Below are positions 10,901-25,900 of a DNA stretch of 64,000 nt, piece after piece (the first letter of the stretch is position 1; each line of letters opens with the position of its first letter). Made by a program: the position numbers and the translations under genes. This DNA is from Pseudeuparius sepicola. Its lineage: Eukaryota; Arthropoda; Insecta; Coleoptera; Anthribidae. The notes beneath the pieces were generated by a model that saw only the letters and a list, made by a program, of their open reading frames with translations, had not been told where the DNA came from and did no database searches. Where the stretch lies: positions 118,421,373 to 118,485,372 of the forward strand of contig OY987299.1 of assembly GCA_963920635.1 (NCBI GenBank), read 5' to 3'.

Positions 10901-13900
10901 GCAAAAAATCAAGAATTTCGGGTCAGTGCGGTAACGTTGCGCCAATTCTACGGGTTCACAAATCAACAACTTCCCCTACATTCCCTCGTACCACCCCGTT
11001 CCTCCCTGTAGGAAATATAAATTGCGTTCACTGATGTATTAATAGCCGCGTTCCTTTTGCCCCTACACTGAGTACTTTAGCTCAGTTGTTAGCCGAGCCA
11101 CTCAGTTTGTTTTTTCCTGTCATCTTGTGAAAGGGTCATTTTCATTTTCCCCACCACCAAACTGAGCCAATATGCTCGATAGTGAGTGTCCTCGCGAGGA
11201 TGTGCTTGAAGGGTGAAAGTAAGAATTCTTAAGAAAAGTGGCAGAAGGAACGCGGCTATTATTAATGGGTGCGTTTAAGACGACAAAGCAATTGCAATCG
11301 CTTGCAAGCTTATTGTTGCTTGCGCCCTTTGAACGGTTTCGCTGGATTTCAGCGGATTGCAAAATTAGCGAGCGTAAAAATTTTGCGCTTGGTCGCTCGC
11401 AATTGCTATAAGCGGTTTATTCTAACCTTACTTCTGTCAGTTCCCTTTATTTGCTTTATTTGTTTTAATTTGGTGTGGTGAAAGCCATTGTAAAATTTCG
11501 ATTTCGTGACTTTTACTTTTTTGAGGCTCTGTTTGAGCTTATTTTATTTTTATTACTCGACATTTCGGGCGCTAGCTTTACTGTTAAAATAGCCATTTAA
11601 TGAAATGCTAGCGCTAGCAAACAAAATTAGAGAGCGCTGCAATCAAAGCGCTTGGTATGATTGGGAGTCTTAAACGCAACCAACATTAATACGACAGTCT
11701 ACGAAAATAGGTTAAATCGCTGCATTATTATTATAATAATTATTTATAAGTGAATTTAAAGTTTTACACTATTCCTTGGTGCTTTGAGATTCACGTAACG
11801 TGTAATTATGCAGATTTCTTTTAATGTCAAAGTGGTATTAAGTATTAATTAAATAAGGTATATCTAAGTATGATTGTGTTATTATAGAAGGATCTCGTAG
11901 TGGTTTTTTACATTGGTTTATTACACCTCCTTATCTTAACCGAGAACCAAAACTTTGATGGAATTGAATTTGGAGTCTTCGGGTGAGGTTCTGATGCTTC
12001 CCGGGCCCCCGAAAAAGAGAAATAAGAAGAAAAAACATGTAATTTCCAAGAGTGGTTTCAGAGGATTTTCCGTCGGTTTCATTGATTCTACAGCCGTCCC
12101 GTTTCTCGAAAGTGATTAATCGTGAATCGGAAAATTCTCTTAGATATCGGATTTTCGAGGTTCTTTTTGGTACCAGAGGAAAGTAGGACACCCAATTAAG
12201 AGATTTACCACCTCCTTCGATTTTTACAATGGCTCTATTTGAGGCTGTTGAAAGACTTTTGCGAAAAAAGCCGCCAATGTCCGTGGGCAAGGTTGTAAGA
12301 TTTTCCAATATTATTCAGGGAATCTAAGGCCAACCTAACAGCTCCGAATTTACTGTTTTGCCGTCACTTCACCTTTGAGGTTATGGCTGGCTTTCATAGG
12401 GTTAATTACAACGTTGTCAGTTGAACTCCTTTGCTACCGCAAGTATTGGAACGATTTCAAGGGCCGCGCCTGTACCTTTCCAACAACACAACGTTGTCTT
12501 CTATCTTTAGTGCTTCAGCCATCCAACCAACAAATCTAAATTCCAAATATTTGAAGGCATTTTCAATGTTGGACTGAAATATATTAATATTTCATTCAAT
12601 AATTTCAGTTTTTTGTTGCTTCATATAGCTTATTGTCTGCCTTTTTAAAACGTTTAGTTTTTATTTATAAGTGCTCACTCCTTCGTGTTTTTGAGTTTGA
12701 GCTTATAAATTTATAAAATAAGCACACAGTGTCAGTATATACTGTTTATATCACAGTGTCAGTATATACTCTTTATATACACTAACTACACAATAAAAAC
12801 ACACGAAAATAAATCTATAAACTACAATTTTACGAAGCAATCCTCTACAATACATCAAAACTTTACAAAATGAACTCAAACGGCTTTACCAACCAAGCTT
12901 TATTGTCTCAAGGACGCCATTTTAGTCTCGATCAGCTGTTCCATTGGACTGCCCTATGGACTATCTGTCAAATTTATTTACTTTTATGATGTTACATTAC
13001 TGTCATCTTTGTCATTAGCATTAGCAATGTTCGTGGATCACTCCTGAATCAGTTCCGAACTAGTAACTGTCAATATCATTGGTGAATTTGGATTTTAGAA
13101 TTTCATATCATATTGACTCTTACTAGCTTAGAACCAGTTCAGGATTGCTCCGCAAACATAGATATTGCGTAAGATAACTTTGTACAAAATGTCTCAGCTG
13201 GAAAGAGGTTGGAAAGCGTAGACATAAAATTTAGACTGAACCAAATATATTTTAAATTAAACAAAAAAATTCAAAGCGATTTTGGTACTCATCTGACAAA
13301 AAAAAAACAGCTTCACGCTAGTGCTTTAAAAAAATGGTCAAGTGTCCTATTGATTTTCTGGTGGAAACTTTCATCAATGCATTTGACTGTCTAGGTGTAG
13401 CGTGATCCCTTTTATTAATGCTACTTACTTGACGAAACTTGAACATCTATGTAATCGCTAGCGGTGCCAGTCTCGCTGGTGATCTGACAGTAGTACCGAC
13501 CTTCATCGGCATATTGGATGTCCAAGATCTTTAGTACCCCCTCGTATACTCTCGAATTGGCAGGTAATGGTTGCGTCTCTCTGAACCATGTGATTTCATC
13601 GGTTTGAGTGGGAGTGCCGGGCAAACATCGCAAGTTTAATGTGGTCCCTAGAGGAGTGGCTTCTAGTTTTCTCTCGGCTGATATTGTCGGCCTTGAGATG
13701 ATATTGGCTGAAAAGGATTGTAACTTGTTTGTCATAGATAAAGCTAATATGGTGCATTCCTTACTTCCCTAACAGTAGAAAAATATTAAATTATCAAAGA
13801 TCTAATTGCCCACAAAAAGAGGTGAAAGTTGACTAGTGAAATTTTCCGGAAATAGAAATAATTTAGTGCCAAACTGATAACTGATAACTGACGATAAGTC

Positions 13901-16900
13901 AGTTGACCAAGAAAGTGAGGTTAAGGTATAAAGAAGAAGTGAATAGCTTATTGTTTAATACTTTTTGTTTAATTAGTGAAAGTGCACTGACTTTTGGCTT
14001 TTCATCAAGAAAAATATATAGAAAAGGCATACATTGTGTTATTTGAACAAAGCCAAATTAATGGACAAATAATGTATATTAAAAAAAAACCGTGACATCA
14101 GTAGTGTTGTCTTTTTATAAGTTAAATTATAGAAAAAATAATTGTTGCAGTTCCAAAACATTGTCCAGTATCCTACTAGCTCATATTAGATGTTCTATTG
14201 TCCTATCTAGGGCTGTTCGATCTCCGAATTTCAGTATCGGAAATCGATACTAAAAAAATATCGATAAAATCGATAAATCGATCTTATCGATAAAATCGAT
14301 CTTATCGATATAATCGATCTTATCGATAAAATCGATCTTATCGATCTTATCGATATAATTAATCTTATTGATAAAATCGATATAATCAATTTTATTTAAG
14401 AAGCTAGACAAAAAAAGGCCGATCGGCTTTCTGCGGGCGCGGTCTGGATGCAATGGGTGCAGCAATTTCCTTTATTCCTATCAAAAGATAGATATAATTG
14501 GAAAGATCGGTAAAATTAAAAATATCGATAAAATTGAAAAGATCGATAAAATCGAAAAGATCGATAAAATCGAAAAGATCGATAAAATCAAAAATATCGA
14601 TAAAATCGAAAAGATCGATAAAATCGAAAAGATCGATAAAATCGAAAAGATCGATAAAATCGAAAATATCGATAAAATCGAAAAGATCGATAAAATCGAT
14701 AAAATCGAAAAGATCGATAAAATCGAAAAGATCGATAAAATCGAAAAGATCGATAAAATCGGAAAGATCGAAAATATCGATAAAATCGATAATATCGATA
14801 TTTCGATTTATCGAAATTGAATATCGAGTATCGATAAAATCGATAGTATCGATACTTTCGATTTTATCGATATTTTGTCTCAGGCCTAGTCCTATCCAGT
14901 GTAATTCGTCGAAACATTATTTTCGTAATAAAATGAAATAAAAAAACTATCTGTAACAAAAATAGAGATGGGTCACTGGGAATATTCCCAGGAACATTCA
15001 TGGGAATACTCCCAGGAACATTTATGGGAATATTATTGGGACGGAATCGCATTGACTTGAATACTCCCAAAACTCCCGAGAACATTCCCAAATTTTAAAT
15101 TTGCCGCCATTAAGCTGTCAACTGTCTAACTGATTGAGAACTTATAATTTTATTTTTTCTTGAATTAAAATTAAGTACATATAAAGTACAATTAATTATT
15201 TTAAGAAGTCCTCACTGGCACTGTCAATTGGTAATTTCGCCATCCTAAGTTGGCATCAATGCAGAAAAAAATGCAACCGGGTCTTAAGTCCAGGTCAGTA
15301 ACGAGCCCATTTGCACAATGAATAACTACTAATAACACGAACAAGAACAACACAGATAACGGTAAAACTCATGAAACGTACAAAACCCGCGAATATTTTC
15401 ACTGCCCAAAGTTTGAACCTTTTTGAACGATCCGGAAAACCTTCACTGTCACTTATTTCACAACACCAAAATAAAATTTGCCTGAGTATGCCCCATAGAC
15501 GCAGCCGCAAGTAGCTGATTTTACCAAAATACCAAAATGAAAGTGTTTCCATAACGTTTGAAATTATTATTAAAATGAGTTGTAGTCCTAGTTATTTTTA
15601 TTTGTAGCGGTATAATCGTGATTGCAATAGGGTTTTTATTTTATTATGTTCTTTTTTTCGTATCACTTGGGTAACTTTTCACATCATAAATCAATGAGTG
15701 ACGTCATTAACTGGTTGCGACGCATAAACCAATGATATACCCATGGTTAACAGAAAATTCCTAGGGATTTTGTGGAGAATGTCATCTGACAAAATCGGGA
15801 CTTCTTACAGTAATCGGGGTAGGTATATCATATGATATTATACAGGGTGTAAATGAATAAGTGCGAAAAAATTCAAGGGGTGAATCTTTGAGTGATTCTA
15901 AGACCAAAAGTCTATATAAACATAGGTCCGCTAATGCTTTGTTTTAAAAATACAGGGTGTCAAACATTTATTAATAATTATTATAAAACAAAAAAAATAT
16001 ATAGCTAGCATTACCGTTTATAGCAATTTTTAAGACAAGAATAAACTATTAATATGGAAAAAATATCGGGTATATCCTAGTTTTTGTTAATTGGTAGTTT
16101 TAATTTTTTATTATGTTGTCCCGGAGACATGCAATAAAGTGATTTTTATTTTTTTTTTCTCAAAAACAAAGCGAGATACAAGAATAATTCAAGAGACAAA
16201 AAAGTTGTATTTTTAGTTGCTGAATGCGAAAAAAAAAAAGTTTTAAAAGAAGTCAGTGGCGCACATTTTTTTACAAAATTATTGGTTAAGGTGCCCTCGG
16301 GATGCCACTGTACTTAATAATTTTCATCTAGTAGGGGCTAAATTAGCCTCTTTCTACCATAAATATCACTGCTAAATTTTTATACTATATTAATAGACAA
16401 GTCCATTGGTAGTTTTAATTTTTTTATTATGTTGTCCCGGAGACATGCAATAAAGTGATTTTTATTTTTTTTTTCTCAAAAACAAAGCGAGATAGAAGAA
16501 TAATTCAAGAGACAAAAAAGTTGTATTTTTAGTTGCTGAATGCGAAAAAAAAAAAGTTAAAAAAAAGTCAGTGGCGCACATTTTTTTACAAAATTATTGG
16601 TTAAGGTGCACTCGGGATGCCACTGTATTTAATAATTTTAATCTAGTAGGGGCTAAATTAGCCTCTTTCTACCATAAATATCACTGCCAAATTTCAACAA
16701 AATCGAATTTCAACAAAATCGGCTAAAGGATTATTAAGATATTTACGAAAAAGCGATTTTTTAAGAAGAGTTTGACACCCTGTATCTTGAAAAGGAAGCA
16801 TTACGTGTTTATATAAACTTTTCATCTTAGAATCACTCAAAGATTCACCACTTGAATTTTTTCGCACTTATTCATTTACACCCTGTATATGCATATGCTC

Positions 16901-19900
16901 AATAATGCTGAAATCTAACATCTAATATTCTATTCTTTATTTAATTCATATATCGATTGTAAGGAATACAGTTAGTTACAAGTTAGAATGATGAATCATT
17001 ATTCTGAAAACTCCTGGGTTTTTCGAAAAATCTCAGGAGTTTTTACAAAGCTCCGGGAGTATCGACAGCTAAATAAAATGGCGGTTGGGAGGTTTCAGGC
17101 TGGGAGGAATGGGAGGTATTAAAAATTTTAAAAATCCCAGAAGTAAACCATCACTAAACAAAAACGTGGCTAATCCCAAATAAGTAATAATTTTTTATTT
17201 TCTGATGCCAGAGATGGATCATTTTTGCACTTACATTCCACGATAACTTCAGCTACAGCAAAAGCTTCTCCCGCGGTATTTCGGGCAGTACACCTGTACC
17301 TCCCTGCGTCTTCCGGCTTGATATTATTAAAACGGAGGAATCCGTCTCTGTTATAAACGGAATCCGGCATAGTGCGATTGGTCGGTGTCCACCAGATGGT
17401 GATTGGCTGTTCGCCAGTAGCACGGCAATCTACATATGCATTGCTACCGGGTTTGACAATCTGTCTCGTTGGTTCCAGTGTGATCTTTGGTGGTACTGAA
17501 AGGAAAAAATCAGGTTAAGATAGGTCACAGGTGGAAATTGCGCAGAAGGGGCGAATCTGAATCATGATATGATGTTAGAATAAATTGTTTTCCTTCAGAA
17601 CGTGCTAGATTTATGAAACATTCAATCCAAAATAACATTTAAATGGTTCAAAATTCAATTTTTGGTTAATTTTGTCATTCCGTTTTATCATTATGATACA
17701 AAACATGCAAAAAATAGTCCCTAAATGTATTCACAGTAAATGATCCAGATAAGCCGCCACACTGAAGTATATTTTTTACTTTTACTATCTCAAGCTAAAA
17801 TATGTCATAAATCATATTTGATACAGGCAACTAAGATTCCTTAATACACACACAAAGTTATTTAACGCCATCAGGTCCTTTATAAATAGAGCTAATCATT
17901 TTCTGATTATGGTAGATGTATTAAAAAGTTTCCATATTAATTTCAATAATATATTGCCTTTAATTCATGATGTTTTATATACATTTGGTCACCTCACAGA
18001 TTTGATAGACAATCGTATCGATGAGTGTTTGCACATTGGGTTTTTTTTCGTTCAACTGGTTGCTTGCAATATTCTCCTCATTTCGACAAAATATCGTATT
18101 TTAATTATTCCACTCAGAATCTTATTTATTAAATTAGATTTTTGTTGCATCATAAGCCCCAATTCTTATTTTCTATTGGCTTAAAGGGACCAAAAATATG
18201 GCATATGACATAAAAATTAACACAAGCAACACTTGTTGTCAGTTACGACCCATTTAATTTTTTCCCACAAAACATCATAGTCCTTAGACCCCTTCACATT
18301 ACGTTTGTGGAGTATATATTGAACACTTGTTCTCTCCATACTCTACAAACTGTTATACTTTCATTTATTTAAACTGTAATATGTAGTTTTAAAATGGTGT
18401 TTCATAGAACATAAAATGGGTGTCTTAAGCGACATAAGGTATGAAATATCCTACTTATATTATTCCTTATCTTTGAGACGAGTGTTTGACAGTCATATAT
18501 GCCAAATCTCTATCAGAAAATAATTTTTTTCATAATAATTTGACTATTCTAATGCATTTTTGTGCATTAAGAAAGCATTGTAAGAGTTTGGATATTATGT
18601 CAAAAAACTGTTTAATTTAAACACCCATCGATATAAATGTGAGATATCTTCATAACTCTAGAACATCATTCAATATTTCGATATATTTCCAGATCTTACG
18701 TCATTTTCAGAACAGGACACCAGATAGGTATACTAGGATCAACAAAATCAGGCTCACCCATTTTTTTTTTTTTTTAAGTATCAAATTCAAATTTAGTGAA
18801 GGTTGAAATTGACCAGAAATGGTGCCAACTTTGTTGAATAAAATAAAATCTTTCTGTCACTTTATCCCCTCTATAACAACAAGCCTTCAATTTCAAAAAG
18901 GGAGAGGAGAGCTTGATTTTATTTGAACCTGGTGTAACAATTTTTTTTTATCAAAGTAACGACATAGGTATCCCGCTATCCTGTCATCTAGAAGAGTTGA
19001 CAATATGTCAGGTTAGAAACTTTTAAGGATACAAAAAACGTTAATAACTGACCTATTGACAAAAACTATTTACAGTTATAGTTCACAAATAATTCAAATT
19101 GAGTGTGAAAACACTTTGACTTTGTATTAATCGACTTTTATTGATGGAAGGATATCCTATAAGGATATCCCCTAAATAAATGCGTCAACATATTTGTAAC
19201 AGATATGCGATAGTGTAAGGTCTTATTTGTTAAGGAATTATTTAATATTATGTTTATATCAACCCATGACTTTTTTCTAAAGTTTCAAACAATTAAAAAA
19301 TAGGTATAATGCCTATTTAAGTATTTTTCAATCAAACCAATAGAGCTAAATAAAATAATCCACTACGAGCCTTGTATTCTCAGCAACACAATCAAAATTA
19401 AATACACATCATGCACATGATATAATGGGATATATGATCACTCTGCGATATTCGTCACTAAATGACTCGTACTGATGAAAACATACAGTACCTAGAATCT
19501 TACAATATATGTCTTTCCCGGCTGATTGAAACAAAAAAAAATTCAACTTAATTTTTTTCAAGATGAAAGAAAAAGCTTGAACAACATACATGAAAAGGAT
19601 ATAGTAGTCTTCAGAACTAAGGTGACTAGATCTAGATACTGTGTCAATATTTTTTGTAGGGTTAGTCTTTAAATTATAAGCACTGTGAAAATTCTACCTA
19701 TACCTCAAAAAAATGTTTAGTCCTAAATAATAATCCCAATATAATTATGGTTATTATAAATCATGTGAACAATTTCTAATAACCTGATAACAGTGATACC
19801 TGATCCGACTTTTTAGTTTAACCCAAGTAGAGCATTTTCTGATTTGGAATAAGATAAAAAAAACTGCCCAAAAAATGTAAAAATAAAAATAACGTTTTTT

Positions 19901-22900
19901 TTATTCAAGGTCATTCAACAGCTGAAGGTGTCATTATTCCAACAATGAATGAAAACTGTTGCTCATGCATGTCTAAAAGCTAAATATTAGGAAAAATTAT
20001 GAAAAAGAAGTAGGTAACTATAGGTGGATTTTTTAACACATCACAGCGACTTATCTCAGGCATGTCGAATAACAAAAATATCTATCAAAACATGAACACA
20101 ATGTGGAACTAAGGAACTAAAGAAATTACACAATTTGTTATGAAAGAACACCTATGGGGTGACATTAACAATTCAAAAACGATACTCTTTGGGGTTTCTA
20201 GTGATTTCCTAAATCACCTCCTATTTCAATGCTGCCATGTAAAGGGTACCATTTAATCCTCCAGAATCAGATAATGCCCTAACCATAATAAAAATCTTGG
20301 TTTAACCATGTTTTTGGTAAACTTCCACTTAGCACAGAATAGCCACCGTAACTATTCTGTGCACTTAGGTGTCTGTGTCCGTGCCTAGGTTACTTTACTT
20401 CAGCTATATCACCTTGTATGTTTATGTGAATACCACACACAAGAAAAAAGTGCTTCTTGCGTATAGATTGCTCATTATTTTAAACTACCCCACAGATTAT
20501 TTTCTTCTTATATTCTGAAAACTATTTAACTCTTCCAAACAGTATAATTACAGTAAAAACAAGATTATTGTCATGGAAATGATGGCAACGTTGCATGCCA
20601 CTATAAATGCTATACCTACAATGCAGATAAATACTTACAGATTATTCGCAAGTGTGTTGTGATGGTAAATGCAACTTGCCCACTGGATGTTGTCCCCAAG
20701 CATTTGTAGTCACCTCCAGCTGACTCTTGAACCTGATCAATGTACAAAGTTCCACCCCTGATTGACGACTGAGGAGGAAGACTGGCATTGTTGGCCCTGA
20801 CCCACTGTATGTAGATCGGTTGGCCACCTATAATTTTTAATTGGAATCAATGAAGGCTCCAGATGTGAATGTAAAACTTACCATCATTTGTTGCTTTGCA
20901 CCTTAGTTCAGCTCTAGAACCAAGTGGGGCAATGAATTCATCAGAGGTTCTCGGTGAATTGGGATTGTATGTGCCTGAAGTTGCATCTTCCCCTAAAGGA
21001 ACGAAAGTGTAATAACAGCAATTCTGACCACAGAATACATGCAGACTTGATTTTAAAATGTTTTGTTAAATGCAGACATTAAGAATGTGGCTCACTCTTT
21101 TCCTATGATCAAACATTTTAAAAACATTTCCAATGCCTTTTTACACAAAAGCATTGTGATGTTGGGAGATAATCGATTTGTCAAAAAAAAGTTAAATGTT
21201 TGTGAACTACTCACCAGTGTCAGGTGGTTCTGTATCAGGATGTTGTTAGTACAGCCACAATGGAACAAAAGCAAAGCACTCAATTATATTATGATGGTAA
21301 TAAGACACAAATAGTATTTTTTTGCTTTTACTACCTTCTATTACTATATCTAATAAGGATACAAATGTTACATCTTACATCTTAGAAAAATAAACTTCAG
21401 AATGTTAAATTTTAAAGCAATTTAATTTAACCAAAAAGGTAATATGTGTTATCTCAATTAGTAGGTACTTGTCATTCATAGAAACTTGCATCTGTCAAAT
21501 ATTGTCAGGAATTGTGTTGCTTACAAATGTTATGTGTATATCAAAGTCAAGTATAACAAGAAGCTATGTGGATGTGGGCTATTATTTTTTATAACTATAA
21601 ATTTTCAAATTATTTAAACCTTGATTTCAGAAGTTTCAGAGCCTTGTGTGATATTGCAGAAGCTTGAAAATTTTACATTAAGGGGTTTTCTGATAATGCC
21701 AAATAAGAATCTAAAATCAAAATTTCTATAAAAATATCACCAATATGTATTTTTGGGAAATGGACCCCAATTTTCCACATAGAGTTGCATGCCAATGAGC
21801 AATATCAAAGTTGATTGTGTCAAATATTTTAGATCTTATATCCCATGCAGTTATAAGATTTTGTAGATTTGATTCTCTTTGTCTGCACCTTATAATATGG
21901 TTATTATATGGTAATTTAATTTGTTAATTAGTTTTCTGTTGCAAATATACTTATTATTATTTGATGCCTCACTGAGCAATCATCCTCTACAGTATTGTTG
22001 ACCTTTCTCAAACCACCTTCTGTACTATTAAACAGTAGAACTGTATCGGATTTTGTTACTAAAGCATCGCATCACATGGACTATATTACACCAATTAACA
22101 TTAATATCTACCACCCAGCCCACCACCCACACGAAACATTTTTGTCATACATACCTGTTATGTCACCACGTTGGGGAAACCGATCCACAATAACCTGAAC
22201 TCTCTTTTCGGTAGTACCAGCCGAACTCTCCCCCTTGCAAATGTAGAGCCCTTGGTCATCAACAGACACCCTATGGAACTCCTGGACGGCATGTCTTGAT
22301 GGTGCAGAACTTTGGTAAACTGATAACAAACATAACAATATGATATATATGACAATGGTCATGAAATCCCTCAATGATATACCTCCGAAAACAGGTGCTG
22401 GTCTGTCTGCACCGCTCCATTTGTACCAAGACACTGTTGGAGGAGGCACACCTTCTCCCCTGCACTCTAGTACCAAATGCTGGTCAGGATAACTCGTAAT
22501 GGTTTCTTCTGCTGGCGTTATGAACAACTCAGGGGGTGTGTGAACTACAATATTGGCGACAGTAGTCGCTGTGCCAGCTTCATTGGTAGCTGAGCATATG
22601 TATTCTCCTTCCTCTTCACGAGTTATTTGCATGAAGCTGAAAAATAATCAGTCGAAATACAAGAGGAAACCTATATAGTTGGTGAGCAGCGATATGAGGA
22701 CAAATGTGCAGAAATTGTCCACTATTACATATAATAAAGCCGTTAGAAGGCAGGACACAATAATACTCTTGAGAGTGTTCATGAGAGATCTAAAATTTTA
22801 AGAATTTTTCTGACAAATGTCACTCAAAGGGTTAGAAATGTAAGTATAGGAAACACAAAAAATATAAAATTAGGGTGTCCAACTGGTGATTCAACATTTT

Positions 22901-25900
22901 CGAATCGGGGTCGAGGCAGACTGCATGCACATGTCTTTATAGAAAAACACTGCTGATGGCCAAGAGCGCTGGACAAAATGTGGATTCACGATATTGCTCC
23001 TTAACAGCTTTATCTGTGAGATTTACTAATAATTGTCCTACACTCACTAGGATTACTACGAATTTCTAGGGTTTTCTGTAGTACTCCCTCCCCCGCACAA
23101 GCATGTACTTGCTTCTGGGGTACTCCTAGTTTGGAGTATTGTGAGGGTGAGAATTATTATTATTATTATTATTATTTACTTGAGCAAATCGCGGTATTCC
23201 GGTGGAGTGTGGCTTACTCTGCACCGGTGAGAACGAAAAACTCTTATTTGGTTGCAAGTCGCAGTCTCTGTTGGCTATCAACATGGAGGGTAGAGGTAAG
23301 GAGGACCATCTCTGTGTTATAAAATTGTCCCTCAAAACCATTAAATTAAGATGGCGCTGCTGTTGCCCCCGGGTACCAAATCTACACTCCGAACTTTGCT
23401 ACTTTCCACTCTGCTAGAGATGTGTCAATCGTGAATCACTGTGATTCGATCACTTTAAAGTATTGATTGACCGAATCTTAACATATCGAAACGATCCAAT
23501 TTCCAATCATGAAGCAGTCGGTTATTACAGACACTCCACAGTCCACACCTCGAACGGCCAACGATCGAAGGAACTAAGACCAAATGAAATGATTCGATAT
23601 ATTTTTAAATAGGTCACCGATCGATTTAGTCGTAGTAAAATGAACGAATTACCCATCTCTACTACAACCACTAAGTTCGGGTCATATCCGGGGAGAACAC
23701 GAGCGCCATCCTTATTTAATGCTTTTATACGACAGTTTTTGGGCCGAACAGCAATATAAGATGGTGCTCCTTACCTCTACCCTCCATATATAGTTCATGG
23801 TCAGCGAAACCTCGGTGACTAGCAGCCAGCCCAGCGCAGTCTAGTGTCTCTTTGATCACTGCTTATCGGTTACCTGAACATTAGGATCACTGGTATTACC
23901 AGTGATATTGAAATCAGCGGTTCTAAATAACCAGTATCGAAATATTGCTCATCTCTAGTTTATTATTTATTTGGTACTTGGGAATACAAAAACGGTATAC
24001 TATCTTTTCTTCTGAAGTTTTTTAACAAGAGCCTGTTCATGCTAACGCTATGCCTATGGTTTTCTGAGTATTTTTTATTATGAAATTTGTTATAAAATAC
24101 CTACATAGCAGACAGACTAAAATTGTACAAAATCATATATATAGTTTGGGAACAAAACGAACACTCACTGTTCTGTATAAAGAACCCAGGATGACTCTCT
24201 GATTCATACCTTATTATCATAAGAATACACGCATAATAATGCCCTCTGAGAGGCATACTGACTAAAATCACAAGCAAAAATCTGTCATTATAATGCCCAG
24301 CAGTAATTATAATTATGGTATTGAGAAGATATCCGACCACTGTACATTCAAGCGACATAAGCTGTAAGATCCGTGTGTACCGACATTGAGTAAATTCCTT
24401 TACTCAATGGTACCAATTAGAATGATAATAATTAGTGCTGGCAAAAACCGGAAAAAATCAAAACCGATTAATTGGTTTCTGTTTAAATCGGTTTCGGTTA
24501 AAATCGGTTAACCGAAACTTGACTTGAAAACCGGTTTTCGGTTTAACCGATTAACACTTTCACTGCCACCAACGCGCCTGGCGCGTTGACTGGACGATAG
24601 CCTGTGTGCCTTGCACGCGCCAGGCGCGTTCTGGGTATATCGATATATAATGACGCATAACAGAGCCGGCACTCCATGAACGGATTTGTTTTTTGCTGGG
24701 CACATGGGGATAGACCCACAGGTTGTAAAAACTTACATGGTTTTAAAGTTGACCGTTATTTCGGTATTTTAGATCAGGGTTTAGCATAGTCTCGCAGGTG
24801 TATGTACTCTCAATTCATTGGTAAGTAATTTCTTATTTATAGTAATACTTTTTTATTTGTATATTGAATACTGATAGTTAGGTAATATTTGATGACTTCT
24901 AATTTTATTTTTCGTCCAATATACATGAAATTATAAGAAATAGGTAAACATTCGAACATATTCAGTTATTTGGGGGTTATGAACTAATGCAAATTTCTAT
25001 ATTTTTATGAAAAGCGATTTCAATTGTGTTGGCAAGAATAGTTTGATTCAGAGAGAATTTGGAACTTATTGGTTCATATAGGTAGTGAAGTACATTGGCG
25101 CGCGTGAAGGGGAGCTTTTACATTACAGCTGAATGAAGCAATTTATAGTTTTTGCACACTTAGCAAATTTGAAACACTGTATTGTAGAATATGATAACTG
25201 CACATAAATATAATTGTGTATTATCTTTGGGGATTTAGTTTCATGGGCATGAAATAGTACCAAATTTTATTCTTTTTATATGTCAAAGAGAAAATATTTT
25301 TATTTTGTTTTACTTTTTGGATACTTATTTTTATTTTTTTATGTAGAATAAAACTTTCGTAAAGTGATGTGCTTTCTCAAAAAAAAAAGTATTATTCCAC
25401 GTATACAATAATAGGACGTAAAAAACCTTGTTTTTGCCAAACCGCGCCAGGCGCGTTGGTGGCACACGGCATGATTTACGACTCCGTGTGCCACCAACGC
25501 GCCAGGCGCGTTTTTGTTAAAATCATTTTTTTTTAAGTGTTAAATTTTGTTTATATCTATATATGTCCGTATGTATTAAAATTTGCTAAGAAATTTAAAA
25601 ACAATAATGCGGCACCTAGGTCGTGCTACGTATATACCAATGGCAGTGAAAGTGTTAAGCGGTTAACCGGTTTTCGGTCAACCAGTTTTCGGTTAACCGG
25701 AAAATTGGTTTTTGCCTCAAATAACCAATTATCGATTAACCGCGGTTCTGCCACTGTTTTTTCCTTAAATTTACTTAAAAATCCGAAAATGTGATGACAA
25801 CTGGCGAACTGGCAACACTGCTACTGCTATGAAGACGATAGAGACAATAGAGACAGAATTCGCAGAACGGAACTATAGCCATAGCCTTCGTCCACAACGT

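Larger units (their letters stand above)
9951..13428. other. perlecan intron between Ig12 and LDLa exons
   Basis: Contains the hAT-like MITE, two inverted-repeat MITEs, the 27-bp duplication and the short hairpin listed separately. The remaining sequence is AT-rich with no supported gene. Confidence 0.6.
14963..17156. mobile_element. hAT-like element with GGGAATATTCCC motifs, TSD AACAAAAA, hosting a nested element
   Basis: Ends TAGAGATGGGT and ACCATCACTA, with exact duplications AACAAAAA at 14955-14962 and 17157-17164. The left end repeats GGGAATATTCCCAGGAACATT-like units; the right end has CTCCTGGG / CTCAGGAG / GGGAG motifs. A TACAGGGTG element is nested at 15841-16887. No transposase frame was found. 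Confidence 0.82.

Noticed and set aside
11931..12308. 125-codon minus-strand open frame
   Set aside because: No recognisable motif, no splice context with perlecan, composition like the surrounding intron; probably chance.
14250..14941. Two open frames rich in ID-K and SIKSKR repeats
   Set aside because: They are translations of ATCGATAAA-type simple repeats inside a hAT-like element; the period of the protein repeat equals the DNA repeat.
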